Positions 52,201-61,102 of a DNA stretch of 64,000 nucleotides are shown piece after piece. Positions within the stretch are counted from its first letter, which is position 1, and the number at the start of each line of letters is the position of its first letter. Source of the stretch: Actinomycetes bacterium (GTDB lineage Bacteria; Actinomycetota; CALGFH01); NCBI GenBank assembly GCA_036000965.1, contig DASYUT010000303.1, forward strand, positions 1 to 64,000, given 5' to 3'. Below the pieces are notes generated by a model, which searched no databases, was not told the origin of the DNA, and saw only the letters and a program-made list of their open reading frames with translations. A program made the translations under genes and the position numbers.

Positions 52201-53148
52201 ATGAAGGTGTTCGTCGCCGGCGCCACGGGTGCGCTTGGCACACAGCTCGTCCCTCAGCTCGTCGCGAACGGCCACGAGGTCGTGGGCATGACCAGGACGG
52301 CGTCCAAGCGGGACACGCTGCGGGCGCTGGGAGCACGGCCGGTGGTGGCCGACGCACTCGACCCAGACTCGGTGGCCCGGGCTGTGGCCGAGGCCGAGCC
52401 CGAGGTGATCGTGCACCAGCTCACGGCGCTGTCCGGAGCGCTGGACATGCGGCACGTCGAGCGCTTCTTCGCCATGACCAACCGCCTGCGCACCGAGGGC
52501 ACCGACCACCTGCTCGCCGCCGGCCACGCGGTGGGAGCGCGCCGCTTCGTGGCACAGAGCTACGCGGGCTGGCCGTTCGCGCGCACCGGCGGGCCGGTGA
52601 AGAGCGAGACCGATCCACTGGATCCCAACCCACCCGAGGCGCTGCGCTCCACGCTCGCGGCGATCCGCCATCTCGAGCAGGCGGTGACCGGAGTCGAGTG
52701 GGCCGAGGGCCTCGTGCTCCGCTACGGCGGCTTCTACGGCCCAGGGACCGGGATGAGCCTGGATCCCGAAGCGGCGCTGGCCAAGCCAGTCCGCAAGCGA
52801 CAGTTCCCGCTGGTCGGGGGTGGTGGCGGCGTATGGTCGTTCGTCCACATCGAGGACGCCGCCGCGGCGACCGTCGCGGCCGTCGAGCACGGCCCGGGCG
52901 GGATCTACCAGGTCGTGGACGACGAGCCCGCGCCCGTGCGCGAATGGCTTCCGGCGCTGGCGAGCGCGCTGGGCGCCAAGCCGCCGAGGCGCTTCCCGCG
53001 GTGGCTCGGGCGGCTCGCGGCCGGTGAGGCGGCGACCGTCATGATGACCGAGGTGCGGGGAGCATCCAACGCCAAGGCGAAGCGCGAGCTCGGCTGGCAG
53101 CCGCGCTATCCGAGCTGGCGGCTGGGCTTCGCGAAGGGCCTCGGCTAA
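52201..53148 (+). CDS. NAD(P)-dependent epimerase/dehydratase (ECF41-associated)
   Basis: The 315-residue extended-SDR protein has MKVFVAGATGALGTQLVPQL, VVADALDPDSVARAVAEAEP, FVAQSYAGWPFARTGGPVKS and WSFVHIEDAAAATVAAVEHG. The catalytic YxxxK is not in its usual form. AAGGAG precedes the ATG by five bases. ECF41 sigma factors are typically encoded beside a carboxymuconolactone decarboxylase, oxidoreductase or epimerase gene. Here the epimerase ends 3 bp before the sigma gene and has the matching promoter upstream. Confidence 0.9.
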   Translation: MKVFVAGATGALGTQLVPQLVANGHEVVGMTRTASKRDTLRALGARPVVADALDPDSVARAVAEAEPEVIVHQLTALSGALDMRHVERFFAMTNRLRTEGTDHLLAAGHAVGARRFVAQSYAGWPFARTGGPVKSETDPLDPNPPEALRSTLAAIRHLEQAVTGVEWAEGLVLRYGGFYGPGTGMSLDPEAALAKPVRKRQFPLVGGGGGVWSFVHIEDAAAATVAAVEHGPGGIYQVVDDEPAPVREWLPALASALGAKPPRRFPRWLGRLAAGEAATVMMTEVRGASNAKAKRELGWQPRYPSWRLGFAKGLG

Positions 53149-53151
53149 GCG

Positions 53152-54069
53152 ATGTCGGTGGCGCAGCTCTTCGAGGAGTTCCGGCCGGGGGCGTTCGCGG
53201 TCGCCTACCGGATGCTCGGCAGCATGAGCGAGGCGGAGGACGTCGTGCAGGAGGCGTTCCTCCGCCTGCACCGCACGCTGCAGGAAGGGGAGCGGATCGA
53301 GTCGCCGCGCGCCTACCTCTCGACCGTGGTCACGCGGCTCTGCATCGACCAGCTTCGCTCCGCGCGCGCCCGACGCGAGAGCTACGTCGGCGAGTGGCTG
53401 CCCGAGCCGCTCGTCGCGAGCGCCGACGAGGACCCGGCCCGCCACGCGGAGGTGGCAGACTCGCTGTCGCTTGCCTTCCTCGTGCTGCTCGAGAGCCTGT
53501 CGCCGGAACAGCGTGCGGCGTTCCTGCTGCGCGAGGTCTTCGACTACCCCTACGACGAGATCGCCGGGATCGTCGGCAAGAGCGAGGACAACACCCGCCA
53601 GCTGGTAGCGCGGGCCCGCAAGCACGTGGAGGAGCGCAGGCCACGCTTCGAGGCGTCGCGCGAGCGACGCGAGCAGCTGGCGCAGAGCTTCTTTGCGGCG
53701 GCCGAGGAGGGCGATCTCGAGGCGCTCGAGGGGCTGCTCGCCCGCGACGTCGTGCTCCACGGCGACGGCGGCGGCAGGGTGCCGGCGATCGCCCGCGCGC
53801 TGCATGGCCGGGCCCGGGTCGCCCGGACCCTGCTCACGTGGGTGCGTGCCGCGGCGCGCTTCGGCGGCTTCTCCTTGCGCCGGGTCGAGGTCAACGGCCA
53901 GCCCGGCGCGATGGTGCTCGACCCCGAGGGCAGGCTGATCGGCGTGCTGGCGCTCGATGTCGCGGACGGGCAGGTCCAGGCGGTGACCTCCGTCGTCAAC
54001 CCTGACAAGCTGCGGCACCTCGGGCCGCTCGCCGATCTAGGCGCGCTGCTGCACCGCCCCGCCACCTAA
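53152..54069 (+). CDS. sigJ: ECF41 sigma factor (SigJ-like) with fused SnoaL domain
   Basis: The 305-residue sigma factor has region 2 (FAVAYRMLGSMSEAEDVVQE, RAYLSTVVTRLCIDQLRSAR), region 4 (LESLSPEQRAAFLLREVFDY, YDEIAGIVGKSEDNTRQLVA) and a SnoaL-like C-domain (from about residue 175) ending VVNPDKLRHLG. The NPDKL motif is the mark of ECF41, whose C-domain acts as a built-in regulator. It follows the epimerase by 3 bp and shares its promoter. Confidence 0.93.
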   Translation: MSVAQLFEEFRPGAFAVAYRMLGSMSEAEDVVQEAFLRLHRTLQEGERIESPRAYLSTVVTRLCIDQLRSARARRESYVGEWLPEPLVASADEDPARHAEVADSLSLAFLVLLESLSPEQRAAFLLREVFDYPYDEIAGIVGKSEDNTRQLVARARKHVEERRPRFEASRERREQLAQSFFAAAEEGDLEALEGLLARDVVLHGDGGGRVPAIARALHGRARVARTLLTWVRAAARFGGFSLRRVEVNGQPGAMVLDPEGRLIGVLALDVADGQVQAVTSVVNPDKLRHLGPLADLGALLHRPAT

Positions 54070-54073
54070 CCAA

Positions 54074-54127
54074 CACGCGGCTCGCCGCCCACCCCTCCGG
54101 CACGCGGCTCGCCGCCCACCCCTCCGG
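54074..54127. repeat. 27-bp tandem repeat, two copies
   Basis: Two identical 27-bp units with core CGGCTCGCCGCCCACCCC lie at 54074-54100 and 54101-54127, directly after the sigma gene. Nothing else is seen up to the LysR stop at 54256. Confidence 0.93.
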
Positions 54128-54255
54128 CCTGCGCGGCGAGCCCGGCGGCGGTCGGCCCTGCCAATGGGCATGCAGCCGAGCTGCACCGCCTCGTCCCGGT
54201 TGGCGGCCTTCTGGCGGAGACGCACCCCGTCGGCCGCGAGCAGCTCCTCCCGGGC

Positions 54256-55242
54256 TCAGCTCTCAATCCGCTCACCGTCCCTGACCGCCTGCACCAACTT
54301 GTCTGGGTCGTGGCCGTTGTGGCGGTAGGCCGTATCATCGCGTGTGGCCAGTCTGGCGCCTCTGGCGAGCTCGTCGATGACGGCGAGAAACTGTCTCACA
54401 GCTCTTGACGCCGCGTCCCGCCGCCATGTCACGCCGACCTGGAGGGCCGGTGCTGTCGTCATCAATGGCCGGAACGCGACGCCCCGGACCTTGAAGAGGC
54501 CCACCGCCGATTCTGCCGTGAACGTGAGCCCGAGCCCGGCCGCGACCGCGCCGAGGCTGCTCTCGAGCGTCGTGGCTTCAAGCGCGACTGACAGCAAGAC
54601 CCCCGAGCGATCGCACACCTCGTTCACGAGATGGTCGTGGAGCGGCGGGTCGAGGGCACGCGGGAAGAGCACGACCGGCTCGTGCGCGATGTGCTCGGCC
54701 CGGACGGCCCGCAGCCTCGCCAGTGGATGACCCTCGGGCATGGCCACGAAGACGCGCTCGCGGTGCAGCGGCCGGAAGCTGATGGCCTCTCCGTCGGGGC
54801 ACGCGAGACGGACGAAGGCGACGTCGACCTGCTTGGCCTTCAGCGCCATGAGGTGTGCACCCGTGTGCCCCACGACCGTCTCCAGGGCAACGGAGGGGAA
54901 CCGCTCGCGGAACGTCCGAACCGCTGTGGGCGCGTACTGCGATGCGACGGCTGCGGGATAGCCGATCCGCAGCCGCGTCGTTCCCTCACCGGCCTCTCGC
55001 GCGGCCTGCGCGGCCTGGGCGACAGCCTCATCGGCACAACGACCCTGCTCGAGGAGGACGCGACCCGCCTCGGTGAGCTCGATGCGTCGGCCACGCACAA
55101 ACAACTCGACTCCGAGCTCTCGCTCAAGGGCCAGGATCTGTTGGCTGAGCGGGGGCCGGGTTATCTGGAGGCGCTCGGCCGCGCGGCCGAAGTGCAGCTC
55201 TTCGGCGACGGCGATGAAGTAGCGTAGTTGCCGGAACTCCAT
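54256..55242 (-). CDS. LysR family transcriptional regulator
   Basis: The 328-residue product has the start MEFRQLRYFIAVAEELHFGR, a helix-turn-helix AAERLQITRPPLSQQILALE and an effector domain (RLRIGYPAAVASQYAPTAVR). The N-terminus resembles the BenM/CatR-like branch. The ATG at 55242 fits the family better than the one at 55251. No divergently transcribed target is visible: 390 bp without a gene follow upstream. Confidence 0.9.
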   Translation of the reverse strand: MEFRQLRYFIAVAEELHFGRAAERLQITRPPLSQQILALERELGVELFVRGRRIELTEAGRVLLEQGRCADEAVAQAAQAAREAGEGTTRLRIGYPAAVASQYAPTAVRTFRERFPSVALETVVGHTGAHLMALKAKQVDVAFVRLACPDGEAISFRPLHRERVFVAMPEGHPLARLRAVRAEHIAHEPVVLFPRALDPPLHDHLVNEVCDRSGVLLSVALEATTLESSLGAVAAGLGLTFTAESAVGLFKVRGVAFRPLMTTAPALQVGVTWRRDAASRAVRQFLAVIDELARGARLATRDDTAYRHNGHDPDKLVQAVRDGERIES

Positions 55243-55251
55243 ACCAGCCAC

Positions 55252-55641
55252 TCGTCCCTTCGCTCGTTCTTACGTCGACATACGCCGGTGGGCAAAATGA
55301 GGCAGTGGCCGCCGCGCCGGGGCGGAGATGGAAGCTGCTGTGGACACGCTGGTCGGGCGGTTCCGCTTCCACTGGTGGCCCGGCCGGTCACGTCCTGAGC
55401 GCTCACGGACGCACCTGCCAGGCACCTACCCTTCGCGCTGTGCGGAACTGGCTCCTTAGAACGACCCGATCGCCTGGATGCTGACCGGACGCCTCACACC
55501 ATACCCAAGGTGTGAACGATTGTCAAGAACGAATGTGCAACATCTGCTCAGGGCAGTTGTGCACGCGCACGGCGACGGGTATCGTGACGTGCGTCGACGG
55601 ATGCGTACAAGGGTCAGAAGTCCTGGAGAGCGAGGAACCCC
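55252..55641. other. Intergenic region between LysR and SorC regulators
   Basis: There is no supported gene in this 390-bp stretch. The part from 55498 is less GC-rich and repeats TGTGCA (55534, 55558), with TTGTGC-N17-TATCGT at 55557-55585. The rest shows only frames without ribosome sites. Confidence 0.5.
55557..55585 (+). promoter_or_regulatory. Possible promoter of the SorC gene
   Basis: TTGTGC (55557-55562) and TATCGT (55580-55585) have 17-bp spacing, about 56 bp before the SorC start. The duplicated TGTGCA elements nearby could be operator half-sites. Confidence 0.45.
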
Positions 55642-56592
55642 TTGAGAAGACCCTTCAACACCTACGAGCCGGACGAGGACGAACCCCTGGTCACTGCGGC
55701 GATCATGTACTACCAGGCACAGCGCTCCCAGGAGCAGATCGCCCGGCATCTCGGCGTCAGTCGACCGACCGTGAGCCGGCTACTCGCCCGCGCTCGGCAA
55801 CTCGGGATCGTCCGAATCGAGATCGTGCCTCCCACCGCCGACCCCAGCCTCGCCAAGGACCTCGAAGAGAAATTGAAGCTTCGAGGGATCCATGTCGCCG
55901 CCGGGCTGGCCGACCCCGCCGATCCTGCACCGGTGCTGGCCGGTCGGCTCAATGACGCGCTCGCGGGCATCACCCTGCAGGCCGGCGACGTGATCGTGGT
56001 GGGATGGGGCCGCGCCATCCACAGCCTCGCGCGGTACGGGTTGACCCCGCAGCCGGGGGTCATCGTTGCTCCAGCGCTGGGCGGGAGCAACGAGGACCGA
56101 CCGTGGTTCCAGCCGAACGAGATCACCCGGCAGTGGGCAGCCGCCCTCGAGGGCACCCCTCGCTACCTGCATGCTCCGGCCTTCGTCTCAGCGTCGCTCA
56201 AGCGGTCCCTGGTCCATGAGGAAGGCATCCATTCGACCCTGGGCCTGTGGGACAGGGCCACCGCCGCGCTCGTGGGGATCGGAGCCTATCCGAAGCCCGA
56301 TCCTAGCCTCATCGCCGCCGGCTTTTCTGACGGCGATCCTGCGATCGCGCACGCGACAGGCGACGTGGTCGGTCGATTCTTCACCGAGGACGGGACACTG
56401 ATCCACTACCCCGATGAGCCGCGGCTGCTCGCGATCAAGGCAGACCGGCTCCGACGCGTCCCGCACGTCCTCGGGATCGCCGTCGGCGCCGACAAGGCAA
56501 AGGCCATCGTGGGGGCAGCCCGAGCCGGACTCATCAACACCCTGGTCACCGACGCGGTCACGGCCCGAGCCGTAGCGGCCTTCCTCGCCTAG
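55642..56592 (+). CDS. SorC/DeoR-type sugar-responsive regulator
   Basis: The 316-residue product has an N-terminal helix-turn-helix (AIMYYQAQRSQEQIARHLGV, SRPTVSRLLARARQLGIVRI) and a SorC sugar-phosphate-binding domain with VIVVGWGRAIHSLARYG, a GGSNEDR loop, GIGAYPKPDPSLIAAGF and AKAIVGAARAGLINTLVTDA. The start codon is TTG at 55642, with CGAGGAA six bases upstream. It usually controls polyol or sugar catabolism, but no such operon is adjacent. Confidence 0.9.
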   Translation: MRRPFNTYEPDEDEPLVTAAIMYYQAQRSQEQIARHLGVSRPTVSRLLARARQLGIVRIEIVPPTADPSLAKDLEEKLKLRGIHVAAGLADPADPAPVLAGRLNDALAGITLQAGDVIVVGWGRAIHSLARYGLTPQPGVIVAPALGGSNEDRPWFQPNEITRQWAAALEGTPRYLHAPAFVSASLKRSLVHEEGIHSTLGLWDRATAALVGIGAYPKPDPSLIAAGFSDGDPAIAHATGDVVGRFFTEDGTLIHYPDEPRLLAIKADRLRRVPHVLGIAVGADKAKAIVGAARAGLINTLVTDAVTARAVAAFLA

Positions 56593-56936
56593 CGCTCGAG
56601 GAGTCGAGGGCGGCGACGTTCTCCCCAGGTAGCGGCGGCGCTTGGTGCCTGGGATGGGGGACGACGTCGCCGCCCTGGGCGAGCACCGCGGTCATGCCGG
56701 CATCCTGCGAGCCGAGGCGGCAGCTGACCGGCTGGCCCGGTCTGGTCACCGTGTGAGAAACGGGCGGCGCCGGCTCTCATGCGGGTCTCATCTGGCCGGG
56801 CGTACAACTCTTCGGGTGCCGCCACTGCTCGCGGAGGGGTCGCTGCCCCTGTGCCCTGCGACGGCACCACCCGCACCGGCTGGCGCCCTTCCGGGCCGTC
56901 CGCCACCGATCCGATGCCGGCAGGAGGGGAGCCGAT
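56593..56936. other. Intergenic region before the LCP gene
   Basis: This 344-bp stretch has only overlapping frames without family resemblance or ribosome sites. It must carry the promoter of the LCP gene. Confidence 0.5.
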
Positions 56937-58271
56937 GTGCGCACGGGGGTGAGCGGCTGGGCCTGGCGCGCCGCCGCCGTCGCCGTCGCCGTCCTGGTCG
57001 CGGCGGCGGCCGTGACCCTGTACGGGAGCTACCACTACGCCGGCCGCCTATTGCGGGAGGGTCGCCACCGGGTCGCCAACCTCGCCGCGGCCGTGCCTGG
57101 CGGTCCGACGAACATCCTGCTCGTCGGATCGGACTCCCGCGAAGGGCTCTCACCAGGCCAGCTCGGCCGCATCCAGACGACCGTCGCCGCCGGGCAGCGC
57201 ACCGACACGATCATCCTCGTCCACCTCAGCCCGGCCAGGCGCAGGGCGGTCATGGTGTCGATCCCGCGCGACCTGCGGGTGCGCATCGACGGCCAGACCA
57301 ACAAGCTCAACGCCGCCTACGCCCTCGGCGGGCCGAGCCTTGCCGTCAAGACGGTGCAGCAGGTGACCGGGGTGCCGATCAACCACTACGTGGAGCTTGA
57401 CTTCGCCGGCTTCCTCAAGGTGGTCGACGCGCTCGGTGGGGTGCGACTGTGCAACCCGACCGGCAGGCGCTGGGACGACAGCTTCGCCAACCTGCACATG
57501 GCCGCCCACTCCTGCCAATTGATGGACGGCATCCACGCCCTCGCCTACGTCCGGGCCAGGCACGTGGACTCCGACTTCGGCCGCATCGGTCGGCAGCAGG
57601 CGTTCATCCGCGCGGTGATGGGCAAGCTCACCTCGGCCGGCAACCTCGTCAACCTCCCCAAGATGCTATCCATCGCCAACGCGATGGGCCCGCACGTGCA
57701 CTCCGACAGCACGCTCACGACCGGCGGGGCGCTCGCGCTGGCGCGCAGGGTGGGCAGCATGTCGGCCTCGAGTGTCGACCTGCGCGTCTACCCGAGCTCC
57801 GATCCCGGCCCGGCCTGCACCGGCTGCCCGGACTACGTGGTGGCGCGACCGGAGGCCGCGATCCTCATGACGGCGATCGCGCGGGACGCCCCGGTGCTCC
57901 CGCCCGTGGGCCTGCCCAGCGGCGGCGCCGGCCTCGAGGGCGCACCGGTCCAGGTCCTGAACGGCGGAGGGCGGGCCGGCGCTGCCAGGTGGGCGGCCGC
58001 CGCCGTGCGGGCCGACGGGCTTACCGTGGTCGGTACCGGCGACGCCCCGGCCCCGAGGGGCACCCGCTCGACGCTCGCCTACCCACCGGCCCTGGCCACG
58101 CAGGCGCAGCTCTTGCGCTTCTTGCTCGACCCCCAGGTGCGGTTGGTCCCTGGCGGGCCGCCCGGCCAGCTGGTGCTCATCGTGGGGTCGGCCTACCAGC
58201 CCCCCGCCCCGGCGGGCGCCCCCTCGGCGCGCTCTACCTCACCCTCCTCGAGCGAGTCGCTCAGCTGGTGA
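56937..58271 (+). CDS. LytR-CpsA-Psr (LCP) family cell-wall protein with LytR_C domain
   Basis: The 444-residue product has a membrane anchor (AAAVAVAVLVAAAAVTLYG) and an LCP domain with NILLVGSDSREG, RTDTIILVHLSPARRRAVMV, SIPRDLRVRI, KLNAAYALGGP and YVRARHVDSDFGRIGRQQAF. A C-terminal LytR_C domain (about 345-440) starts VQVLNGGGRAGAARWAAAAV. LCP enzymes attach wall polymers to peptidoglycan outside the cell. The GTG at 56937 follows AGGAGGGG. Its last 11 bp overlap the end of the convergent sialidase-like gene. Confidence 0.93.
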   Translation: MRTGVSGWAWRAAAVAVAVLVAAAAVTLYGSYHYAGRLLREGRHRVANLAAAVPGGPTNILLVGSDSREGLSPGQLGRIQTTVAAGQRTDTIILVHLSPARRRAVMVSIPRDLRVRIDGQTNKLNAAYALGGPSLAVKTVQQVTGVPINHYVELDFAGFLKVVDALGGVRLCNPTGRRWDDSFANLHMAAHSCQLMDGIHALAYVRARHVDSDFGRIGRQQAFIRAVMGKLTSAGNLVNLPKMLSIANAMGPHVHSDSTLTTGGALALARRVGSMSASSVDLRVYPSSDPGPACTGCPDYVVARPEAAILMTAIARDAPVLPPVGLPSGGAGLEGAPVQVLNGGGRAGAARWAAAAVRADGLTVVGTGDAPAPRGTRSTLAYPPALATQAQLLRFLLDPQVRLVPGGPPGQLVLIVGSAYQPPAPAGAPSARSTSPSSSESLSW

Positions 58272-60018
58272 AGTGACCGCCGAAGATGTCGGAGTTGCCG
58301 AACGTCGGCGGGCAGACGGAGTTGGGGGCGGGCTTGGCGATGGGGCTGCCGTCGGCCAGCGCCTGACGGTAGGCGTCCACCGCGGGGCAGTCGGCGGCGT
58401 TGCGCACGTCGACGTACACCGCCACGGCGAAGCCGCCTGCTGCCGCCGTGGTGTTGTAGTCGCCGAGGAACTCCCCGTTCAGGGCGTTGGCGCTGGAACC
58501 TCGGGCGTCACCGACAGGGCCGCGGTGGGCATCCGACCATCCGGTCGGCGTGCCACCAGCCCCGACCGTGGCGCGCCGGACCACGCCCTGCATGCGCCGT
58601 GGAGTGGCCGTGGTGGTCTGCCATGGCTGGAGGAACGCGTTGTAGCCGACCCACACGTCGTGGCCGGTCGGGGAGATCGCGATCGCGGGATAGTCGGGCC
58701 GGTCGGTTGCCGCGGCGGCGTCCCTGGTGAAGTTGAAGGTGTCGCCGCCATTCGTCGAGTAGGCCACCACCAGCTGCTCGTTGGGACCGGGGCTGGTGTC
58801 GGTGTGGGTCGGCCCGTCCGTCCACGTCACCACAACCTCGTTGCTGGCGCCGGCTCCGGTGGGCGCGCCGTTGGCGACGTCGGCGGTGGGGAAGGTGCCG
58901 TTGCGGTTGCCGGCCACCCCGTCGAAGACGAGGTCGCCGCTCACCGGGTCGGGCAGGCCGCTCGGGGTGTAGAACGAGATCGGCCGGGGCCGCTCGAAGG
59001 TAGCGCCGCCGTCAGATGACCGGGCCATGAAGATGGCGTTCCGGAAGTGGAGCCCTCCCTGCCAGAACACATACAGCACGCCGTGGCTGTCGGTCCGCAG
59101 CCAGCAGTCCTGGCGACCGTTGCCGGTGATGTTGTTGGCGGCCTGGGTCAGCTGCCGCGAGGTCCAGCTGTCACCGCCGTCGGTGGAACGTGCCACCTCG
59201 ATGGCGACCGGGAGGGCGTTGGCACTCCGCTCCTGGCCGCGGAAGGCCGCCACGCAGACGTAGGTGTTGCCGAAGAACGGGCTGGAGGCCGCATTGTCGG
59301 CCCAGATCTGCTCGTGGTCGGAGAACAGCGCGGCGTTCTGCTTGGAGGCGATCACCGGCGCCAGCCAGGCGTCGGCGTTCCCGGCCGCTGCGGCCCGCGG
59401 GTCATCGGTGCGGGAGACGGCGATGGCCTCGAACCCCTTGAAGGTCTGCTCGGAGTGGGCCGCGCTGAAGTTCGCGCTCAGGTTGGCGTAGTACAGGCGC
59501 GACCCGTTGGCCCAGGAGAACCTCCCCGGAGCAGGGTCGCCCGGCCTCCCGAGGCGTGGCCCAAACGACAGCGACGGGTCGCCGTCAGACACCAGGCCGC
59601 TCTCGAAGTACTGCGGGAGGGTGCCGATGGGGCCAACCTTGGGCACGCACGCCGCCGGCCCGAGGCAGTGCCGGGCGGACCAGCCGGTGTAGGTCGGCTG
59701 GGCCCAGCTGTGGCCGCCGTCGAACGAGAAGTACACGCCAGAGGTCCCCACCCCCGCGGTAAAGGGGCAGCTGGTCGGATCGCCGGCGTTGCAGGCCTCG
59801 ATGTCGATCTCGTCGTTGGCGCCGGCCGCCACCACCAGCGGGTTCGATGCGTCGATCGCCACCGACGGCTCATTCTGCTTGTTCTGCGCGAACGGCGATG
59901 GCGGGCTACCCACTGAGACCAGGGTGTCTCCCTGGGCCGCGGCGGGCGTCGCCGATAGGACGAGCGCGACGACCGCAACAGCCGCCGCAAAGACCACGGA
60001 GATCCGTTTGGGTTGCAC
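58261..60018 (-). CDS. Secreted sialidase-like protein with Asp-box repeats
   Basis: The 585-residue product has a signal peptide (ISVVFAAAVAVVALVLSATPAAA) and a six-bladed propeller with Asp-boxes SFDGGHSW, STDGGDSW, SSDGGATF and STNGGDTF. EPSVAIDASNPLVVAAGAND is another conserved strand. It may bind or cut glycans, but the sialidase Arg triad was not traced, so catalysis is uncertain. The GTG at 60018 has AGGGAGG in front. The longer frame from 60132 is not supported. Confidence 0.85.
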   Translation of the reverse strand: MQPKRISVVFAAAVAVVALVLSATPAAAQGDTLVSVGSPPSPFAQNKQNEPSVAIDASNPLVVAAGANDEIDIEACNAGDPTSCPFTAGVGTSGVYFSFDGGHSWAQPTYTGWSARHCLGPAACVPKVGPIGTLPQYFESGLVSDGDPSLSFGPRLGRPGDPAPGRFSWANGSRLYYANLSANFSAAHSEQTFKGFEAIAVSRTDDPRAAAAGNADAWLAPVIASKQNAALFSDHEQIWADNAASSPFFGNTYVCVAAFRGQERSANALPVAIEVARSTDGGDSWTSRQLTQAANNITGNGRQDCWLRTDSHGVLYVFWQGGLHFRNAIFMARSSDGGATFERPRPISFYTPSGLPDPVSGDLVFDGVAGNRNGTFPTADVANGAPTGAGASNEVVVTWTDGPTHTDTSPGPNEQLVVAYSTNGGDTFNFTRDAAAATDRPDYPAIAISPTGHDVWVGYNAFLQPWQTTTATPRRMQGVVRRATVGAGGTPTGWSDAHRGPVGDARGSSANALNGEFLGDYNTTAAAGGFAVAVYVDVRNAADCPAVDAYRQALADGSPIAKPAPNSVCPPTFGNSDIFGGHFTS

Positions 60019-60232
60019 GCGATCCTCCCTGTGCGTCGCTGGGGTCGATCGCCCGCGAGCGCCGCGAGCGCCGGCCGCACAGCTCTGGCGATCGCGCCCC
60101 ACGCCCGGATGTCCCAACCGAGCCTCGACCATGCGACCGCGCTCGTTGCGCTAGAACGTCAGGATGTCCTGCCCGGTGAGATCAAGTGGAAAGCGTGAAA
60201 AGCGGCTGTTCGCCGTTGTGAGCTCTGGGTGG

Positions 60233-60727
60233 CTATGAGCCCTCCTTCTCCACCTTGTCGCCGGCCGCAGACAACACGTACCACTCGGCACCAAACGCCT
60301 TCACGCCCTGGCCGTTGGTGTCGCCAGCCTTGCTGTCAGCCGCGTAGTAGTACAGCGGGTGGCTGTGGTAGGTGACCTCGGTCTTGCCGTCGGTGCGGGT
60401 CGTGGTCGCAAGCAGGGCAGCGGACGCGCCGCTGCCGGCCTGCGGCCCCCCGCTGGTGGTGTACGGGGGCCAGGCGCTGGCGCAGGCGCCGTAGCACGAG
60501 GACGTGGTGCCCTTGTCCTTCTCGAACAGGTACAGCGTGCGACCGCTGCCATCGACGAGGATGGTCCCGAGCTTTGAGCTCTTGACGGCGACCGTCGCCC
60601 CGCCCGCCGCCGTCCCCGACGAACTGGCCGGTGCGCTCTTGCTCGGGCTGCTGTTCTTGCCGCCGCAACCGGCGGCGACGAGGGCGATGGCGAGCGACGC
60701 GGTGGCGAGGACGAGCAGTCGTCTCAC
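60233..60727 (-). CDS. COG4315-type secreted-repeat lipoprotein
   Basis: The 164-residue product has a lipobox signal peptide (LATASLAIALVAAGC), a Ser/Ala-rich spacer and two copies of the PF03640-type repeat: GTILVDGSGRTLYLFEKDK followed by SCYGACASAWPPYTT, and HPLYYYAADSKAGDTNGQGV followed by FGAEWYVLSAAG. The function of these exported proteins is unknown; a role in redox or copper handling has been proposed for some. The GTG at 60727 has GAAGGAGG seven bases upstream. Confidence 0.9.
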   Translation of the reverse strand: MRRLLVLATASLAIALVAAGCGGKNSSPSKSAPASSSGTAAGGATVAVKSSKLGTILVDGSGRTLYLFEKDKGTTSSCYGACASAWPPYTTSGGPQAGSGASAALLATTTRTDGKTEVTYHSHPLYYYAADSKAGDTNGQGVKAFGAEWYVLSAAGDKVEKEGS

Positions 60728-60814
60728 GCGTGCGCCTCCTTCGAGCCTGCTTGAGGTTTGAGGTCGGACGTGGCCGTACAGCAGTTGAACCTGCGTCCAC
60801 CGTCGGTGATTCCC

Positions 60815-61080
60815 GCCAATCGGGCCGGCACGGCGAGCCGCGATCGGGCAGCCACGGGTGGACTCCCCCGCCAGCATCCTGGCCACGATGCCCTCGGCCA
60901 GCAGGTCAGTGGCGGCAAGCACCTGGTAGGACTCCAGCGGCAACTCGTGGGCGTCCTCACCGACCAAGGCGACCCTGGCCGGCGGACCGGCACCCGCCGG
61001 CCGCCCAGGGTGACCATGCTCTGCTGGCTGCCATGCCGCATGGCCACCCGAGCCCGGTCGTGGCGGCCCTTGGACCGGTC
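60815..61080 (-). mobile_element. IS256-type (mutator family) transposase remnant
   Basis: Read on the minus strand, KGRHDRARVAMRHGSQQSMV and TLGGRRVPVRRP are followed, after a one-base frame change near 60980, by LVGEDAHELPLESYQVLAAT and DLLAEGIVARMLAGESTRG. This is the conserved N-terminal part of mutator-type transposases. The catalytic DDE region and both ends of the element are missing. It lies between the lipoprotein and the permease genes. Confidence 0.78.
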
Positions 61081-61102
61081 AGCTCGCGGGGTCCAAGCGA
61101 GG

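Noticed and set aside
58273-59019. Plus-strand frames across the sialidase-like gene
   Set aside because: The minus-strand product has a signal peptide and four Asp-boxes; the plus frames are composition artefacts.
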